Program-made: the position numbers and the translations under genes
Notes under the pieces: model-generated
Seen by the model: the letters and a program-made list of their open reading frames with translations, nothing else
Told to the model about the DNA's origin: nothing
The model's database searches: none
In this document: in pieces, positions 59,278-64,000 of the stretch
How the letters are laid out: each line of letters begins with the position of its first letter
How positions within the stretch are numbered: position 1 is the first letter of the stretch
Source: Mannheimia granulomatis
Lineage (GTDB): Bacteria; Pseudomonadota; Gammaproteobacteria; Enterobacterales; Pasteurellaceae
Direction of reading: 5' to 3'
Length of the DNA stretch: 64,000 nucleotides
NCBI RefSeq assembly: GCF_011455695.1
Contig: NZ_CP015030.1
Location: forward strand, 372,001 to 436,000

Positions 59278-62200
59278 GTGAATAAGATTTACAAAGTGAT
59301 TTTTAACAAATCAACCGGTACCTTCACAGCGGTATCTGAATTTGCAAAAGCAGAGGGTAAATCGTCTGCTGCAACAATTGGTTTGGTTGATAACCCTATT
59401 ATGGGCAATTCTTATCTGTCTAAAGTTTACTCTCTGGTAGGAGCAGCTTTGGGGACGGCATTATTAAATATGCCGATTGTTGTTGGTACAGCAATGTTGC
59501 CAGTTTCTGAAGCGGTGGCAGTTGCTTGTACTATAAATTCTGGTTCAGCACCTGTTTCAAATCAAATTACCTCTTTAGCTTGTGGTCCAGGGGCAACAAC
59601 AGCATCACTCCCTAATGCTGTCGCTGTTGGTGCTTCAGCAACAGTAACTAGTGAAGGCGGAGTATCAGTTGGTCAAGGGACCAATTCAGGAGCTCAATCT
59701 GTTGCTGTTGGTAAAGCTGCGAATGCAGCATCTGCGTATAGTGTGGTTATAGGTACTGAAGCAAAAGCAAATACTACAGGTACTAATCAGGGAGTAGCGA
59801 TTGGTTATAAAACGAATGCTTCAGGTGATCAATCAACCGCATTGGGGGCAAATGTTATTGCTAGTGGTGCATCATCTGTTGCTATTGGTGGCGATGATTT
59901 GGATTCTGCCTCTAAATATATGACAAATGCTGACGGAGTTAGTGGTTCAGCTGGTACTGGTGCTATCAATAGTGGTAGTTTAAACACTAAATTTAAAGAA
60001 ATTTCAGGGCATGATTTAGTTGATATGACTACGCCAGCTCAATATATTGCAACCCAATCCTCGGGGCAGGCATCAGTAGCTGTAGGGGTACAAGCTAGAT
60101 CATCTGGTCACTTGGCGACCGCCTTTGGTACAAGTGCTGAAGCGTCTGGATTAGCTTCAACTGCCTTAGGGGTTGCAGCTAAATCTACGGGATATGGTGC
60201 TTTATCTGCGGCTCCTGGCGCACTAGCATCAGGAGAAACATCAATTGCGCTTGGAGCTGCTTCTCAAGCAACTAAAATAAACTCAGTAGCTATTTCTGAA
60301 AAAGCAAAGGCTACTGGTGATAATGCGATTGCTATCGGTCAATTATCAAATGCTACGAACACTAATGCAACTGCTCTAGGTTCTGCTGCTAATGTGACAG
60401 AAGAGAATGCATCTGCTATTGGTGCAGGTGCACAAGCTACTTTGAGTAACTCAGTAGCTTTAGGTAGTGGGTCTACTACTGCAACTAATGCAACCAAAGA
60501 AGATAATGCAACAGTTAATGGTATTACTTATGCTAATTTTAAGGGTGATGAAAATGTTGCTGTTGGAGATCAAGTTTCTGTTGGCTATGCAGGTCAAGAG
60601 CGTCAGATTAAGCATGTTGCACCAGGGGCTATTAATGCAACTTCTACTGATGCAATTAATGGTTCACAGCTTTATGCCACCCAAAATATTTTAGGTAACT
60701 TAGCGAACTCGGTCAAAACTGAATTTGGTGGGAACGCTCTATTAAACCCAAATACAGGTGCAATTACTTTCTCTAATATTGGAAATACAGGTAAAGACAC
60801 TATTCACGATGCGATTGCTGCTGTGAAAGAAAATGTGGTAGCTGGTAGCAATGTTGTGGTTACACCAGTGACAGCAGCTAATGGTTCAACAACTTACACT
60901 GTTCACGCGAAAGATACCACGGCGAATCATTCTAGAGCATCTGCGGGATTCTTAACGGTAACTGCTCAGCCTCAAGCGAATAATGTAACTAATTATGAAA
61001 CTGCACTTACAACCCGTGCTGTTACCGCATTAGAAAAGGCAGAAACTGCGGTACAACAATTTACCACAGCGGTAAAAGGAGCAACGGTTGATACCATCAA
61101 TCAGCAGAACACTGTTATCAATTTTGTAGATGGCGTTGGTACAACGGCAACCATCAAAGATAATGACATTACCTTTGATGTGAATAAAGGTGGCTTAACA
61201 ACTGATACTGCTGGCAATGTAACATCAAATAAAGCGGGTGATAACTTTGTAACTGGTGATGATGTAGCCAAAGCCATCAATGAAGCGGCTGCACGTACTG
61301 AAAAAAACACGACTGTTGTAGCGGGTAAGAATACTCACGTTCAAAACAAAGTTGATGGTAACAACACTGAATATACTGTGAGTGCAGATAAATCGACAGT
61401 ATCGGTAAGTTCAGCATTAACTAAAACTGAAACATCAACAACAGATGCGACAATAGGTGCAGTCACAACTGACTACGCACTTGATTTAAGCCAAACAACT
61501 AAAGACGAAATCAAAAAAGGTGTGGATGCGAAAGACATCGTTGATAACAAAGGTTTAACGTTCACTGGTGATAGTGGTTCAACTGATGTTAAAAAATTAG
61601 GTTCAACAGTAGCAGTCAATGGCGATGACAACATCACCACAGAAGCAACTGCTGATGCAATTAACATCAAGTTAAACAAAGACATCACCGTTAATAGCGT
61701 GACAGCAAATACCGTAAAAGCTGGTGATACCACGATTAATAACGATGGTGTGACCATCAATAACGGTACAGCAGGTAATTCTGTTACTTTAACCAAAGAT
61801 GGTTTGAATAACGGTGGTAACCAAATCATGAATGTAGCAAGCGGTGGGGATGTTAATACTAACGCAGCGAACATTGGCGATGTGAAAAATGCAAGAACGG
61901 TTGTAACTTCAAATAATAATTCAGTGAAAATTGTTAAAACCACAAACGGTTTACAAGATACCTATGATTTATCGGTTGATACTACAGTACCTACAACAAC
62001 TTTAACAACAAATAAAGGTGTGGTTGAGACACCTACGAACGGAGATTCTTTTGTTACAGCAACGAATTTAGCAACCACTATTAATAGTGCAGTAGCCTCT
62101 GCAAAAGAAAAAGTGGAAGCAGGTACTAACATTGTTTCTGTAACATCTGAAACTGATCAGACTACAGGTGCAACGACTTACACCGTAAACGCTAAAGGTA

Positions 62201-64000
62201 CGACTGCGTCAGCAGGTTCTGATAAAGTTAAGGTTACCCTAACAGAGAAAGCCGGTAATATTACTGATTATGTAGTTGATTTGTCTGATGCAGCCAAAGA
62301 CAGTTTGAACAAAGCTGATACCGCGGTGCAAAATTTTAAAGTTGCTGTGAATGATAATGGCAATGTGAAAACTGTTTCAAATGGCGGTACGGTAAAATTT
62401 GTTAATGGTACAGGTACAACAGCAAAAGCAGTTGGTGAAGATGTGACCTTTGATGTGAATTTTGACGATAGTACATTAGAAATCAAAGATGGTAAGCTGA
62501 ATGTTAAGGCAGATGCACTCGCTAAGCCACAGAACTATTTCCACGTTAATGACACCAATTCAGAACAAGTCGGCAACGCAAGCAACCTTGATAATGTTGA
62601 TGGTATCGGTGGTGCAAAAGGTATAAATGCATTAGCAGCAGGTGTGAATGCACAGGCGATTAAGCAAGGTGATCTTGCTATGGGTAGTAATGCAAGTGCA
62701 GATGGTACAGATACAAACCCTGCACCAGGCACTATATCTGGTTCTGCATTGGCAATTGGTACAAATGCAAAAGCAAGAGGTATTGCAAGTACAGCATTAG
62801 GTGAAGAAGCAAATGCTGCTAAAAATGGTACATTGGCATTAGGTAGCAAAGCTCAGGCAACAGAAAGCGGTGCAGTTGCAGTGGGTAGAGGTGCAGTATC
62901 TAGTGGTGAGTCAGCGGCAGCATTAGGTGCAGCCGCAACGGCAACTGGTAAATACAGCATTGCATCAGGTGTTCAGTCAAATGCTAAAGGTACTCAATCT
63001 ATTGCATTAGGTCGTTCAGCTGTTGCCGGAGATACTACTGCTACAGATGCGATTGCAATTGGTTCTGAGGCAAATGCATTATTTACTAATTCGATTGCGA
63101 TCGGTACATCTACGAAAGTGGATGTAGATAATGGTGTTGCTTTAGGTAGTAACTCTGTTGCTACAACAGATAAAGGTGTTGAAGGGACCAACCCACTCAA
63201 TGCTGTAATTGCTGATAAGACTTCTTCAGTATGGACATCTACAGCAGCCGCAGTTTCTGTGGGTGATGTAGGCAATGACGTTACTCGTCAAATTACTTCC
63301 GTAGCTGCTGGTACAGAAGATACTGATGCAGTTAACGTTGCACAGTTAAAAGCCACAGCTCAAGCTGCAAAAACAGAGGTAAAAGCGGGTAAAAATGTTA
63401 CTGTTACTTCAGAGAAAGATAATACGGACGGTCACACAATTTATACTGTTAATGCTAAAGATACGACCGTAAGTGTAGCAGCATACAGTGCTAAATATGT
63501 GACAGCAACGAAACAACCAAATGCTGGAGAGAATACTACTAACTATGAAGTAGCATTGACTGAAGATGCGATCACAGACTTCACTAAGGATGTGTCTGCA
63601 AGCGTGACTGCGGGATCGACAGCGGTATCTGTTGAAAAAGGCACAACTCAGAATATTGATGGTGTAGATGTTACTAACTATAAAGTTGATCTTTCAGATG
63701 AAACTAAAGAACAAATCGCAAAAGAAGAAAGTGTCGATACCGAAGATGATAACCTAAGTGTTGAACAAGATAAATTGAACGACACGAAAGGTAAAAACTA
63801 CAAGGTTAGCTTGAAGAAAAATCTTGATTTAGGTAATACAGGCTCAGTGAAAATGGGTGATACCACTATCAATTATGGCGGTTTAAAAGTTGGTGACATT
63901 ACTGTTACCAATGCACCGATTACTGTAAACGGTAATACTGTAAATAATATCAATGATGCTATTAACCAAACAGCGGCACAAGCATTTAGCCCATTGTCAT
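59278..64000 (+). CDS. Large trimeric autotransporter adhesin (3' end beyond window)
   Basis: An open frame from GTG at 59278 to the window edge, at least 1574 codons with no stop. Residues 1-28 (MNKIYKVIFNKSTGTFTAVS, EFAKAEGK) are the extended signal peptide region, then a hydrophobic signal up to about residue 82. Head repeats of the YadA type (such as SVAVGKAANAAS and SIALGAASQAT) run to about 450. Long stalk segments follow with DAINGSQLYATQN, TTVVAGKN and related pieces. At 1086-1352 a module from NYFHVNDTN to DAVNVAQLK closely resembles the first adhesin. The membrane anchor is outside the window. GAGG is five bases before the GTG. Confidence 0.93.
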   Translation, partial: MNKIYKVIFNKSTGTFTAVSEFAKAEGKSSAATIGLVDNPIMGNSYLSKVYSLVGAALGTALLNMPIVVGTAMLPVSEAVAVACTINSGSAPVSNQITSLACGPGATTASLPNAVAVGASATVTSEGGVSVGQGTNSGAQSVAVGKAANAASAYSVVIGTEAKANTTGTNQGVAIGYKTNASGDQSTALGANVIASGASSVAIGGDDLDSASKYMTNADGVSGSAGTGAINSGSLNTKFKEISGHDLVDMTTPAQYIATQSSGQASVAVGVQARSSGHLATAFGTSAEASGLASTALGVAAKSTGYGALSAAPGALASGETSIALGAASQATKINSVAISEKAKATGDNAIAIGQLSNATNTNATALGSAANVTEENASAIGAGAQATLSNSVALGSGSTTATNATKEDNATVNGITYANFKGDENVAVGDQVSVGYAGQERQIKHVAPGAINATSTDAINGSQLYATQNILGNLANSVKTEFGGNALLNPNTGAITFSNIGNTGKDTIHDAIAAVKENVVAGSNVVVTPVTAANGSTTYTVHAKDTTANHSRASAGFLTVTAQPQANNVTNYETALTTRAVTALEKAETAVQQFTTAVKGATVDTINQQNTVINFVDGVGTTATIKDNDITFDVNKGGLTTDTAGNVTSNKAGDNFVTGDDVAKAINEAAARTEKNTTVVAGKNTHVQNKVDGNNTEYTVSADKSTVSVSSALTKTETSTTDATIGAVTTDYALDLSQTTKDEIKKGVDAKDIVDNKGLTFTGDSGSTDVKKLGSTVAVNGDDNITTEATADAINIKLNKDITVNSVTANTVKAGDTTINNDGVTINNGTAGNSVTLTKDGLNNGGNQIMNVASGGDVNTNAANIGDVKNARTVVTSNNNSVKIVKTTNGLQDTYDLSVDTTVPTTTLTTNKGVVETPTNGDSFVTATNLATTINSAVASAKEKVEAGTNIVSVTSETDQTTGATTYTVNAKGTTASAGSDKVKVTLTEKAGNITDYVVDLSDAAKDSLNKADTAVQNFKVAVNDNGNVKTVSNGGTVKFVNGTGTTAKAVGEDVTFDVNFDDSTLEIKDGKLNVKADALAKPQNYFHVNDTNSEQVGNASNLDNVDGIGGAKGINALAAGVNAQAIKQGDLAMGSNASADGTDTNPAPGTISGSALAIGTNAKARGIASTALGEEANAAKNGTLALGSKAQATESGAVAVGRGAVSSGESAAALGAAATATGKYSIASGVQSNAKGTQSIALGRSAVAGDTTATDAIAIGSEANALFTNSIAIGTSTKVDVDNGVALGSNSVATTDKGVEGTNPLNAVIADKTSSVWTSTAAAVSVGDVGNDVTRQITSVAAGTEDTDAVNVAQLKATAQAAKTEVKAGKNVTVTSEKDNTDGHTIYTVNAKDTTVSVAAYSAKYVTATKQPNAGENTTNYEVALTEDAITDFTKDVSASVTAGSTAVSVEKGTTQNIDGVDVTNYKVDLSDETKEQIAKEESVDTEDDNLSVEQDKLNDTKGKNYKVSLKKNLDLGNTGSVKMGDTTINYGGLKVGDITVTNAPITVNGNTVNNINDAINQTAAQAFSPLS

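Noticed and set aside
60467-60694. Leu/Met-rich small frame within the second adhesin
   Set aside because: It is an out-of-frame shadow of the repeat region; the adhesin frame is open through this point.
59500-63400. Repeats in the adhesin genes taken as mobile or CRISPR-like repeats
   Set aside because: They are imperfect protein-level head and stalk repeats of a trimeric autotransporter, in frame throughout, with no spacers.

Overview
The window looks like chromosomal DNA of a Pasteurellaceae bacterium from the Actinobacillus/Mannheimia/Bibersteinia side of the family. The evidence is the scattered DNA-uptake core ACAAGCGGT (often followed by an A/T-rich tail with TTTGCAAAA), the low-GC codon use, a selenocysteine-containing SelD, KDO kinase KdkA, and gene contents typical of the family. 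Mannheimia is my best guess, but I could not compare the 16S sequence with a database. I see no prophage, intact insertion sequence or CRISPR array.

Layout. 1-8.1 kb: the 3' end of a ribose-type LacI repressor, narP, rlmKL-trmL, nagB-nagA, a decayed TonB-receptor tail, a small DUF2322-type gene and talB. 8.2-14.1 kb: one complete rRNA operon (promoter, leader hairpin, boxA, 16S, tRNA-Ile, tRNA-Ala, 23S, 5S, terminator) with RNase III processing stems. 14.1-22.9 kb: TatD-like hydrolase, metK, patatin-like lipase, a frameshifted TfoX-N gene, RNase T2, sprT, ndh, an orphan AfuA-like binding protein and an adenine permease with a PurR operator. 22.9-33.7 kb: yajC-secD-secF, ytfJ, galT-galK-galM, a metallophosphoesterase, an AEC carrier and prfB with its programmed frameshift. 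33.8-47 kb: selD-nudJ-ubiH, kdkA, folE, truA, parE, plsY, folB, cdd, a MetE-like methyltransferase and clpB.

47.0-51.7 kb is the most interesting part. It is a complete copper-buffering RiPP ('bufferin', hvf-type) cluster: DoxX membrane protein, a secreted precursor with six EGKCG motifs, an MNIO/DUF692 enzyme, its DUF2063 partner, an ECF sigma factor and a zinc-binding anti-sigma factor. An OmpW porin gene follows. A nearly identical CRP-type control module of about 34 bp lies upstream of both the cluster and ompW, and ompW also has a perfect FNR box.

51.7-64 kb carries two trimeric autotransporter adhesins. The first is preceded by exactly 14 tandem 7-bp repeats, a likely phase-variation or expression-tuning tract. 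The second (at least 1574 residues) runs off the window and shares a module of about 260 residues with the first. Between them lie ptsG and ilvD, which look more GC-rich than their surroundings.

Sugar use (nagBA, talB, galTKM, ptsG) is tied together by near-consensus CRP sites. Many genes end at inverted pairs of uptake sequences, which double as terminators.
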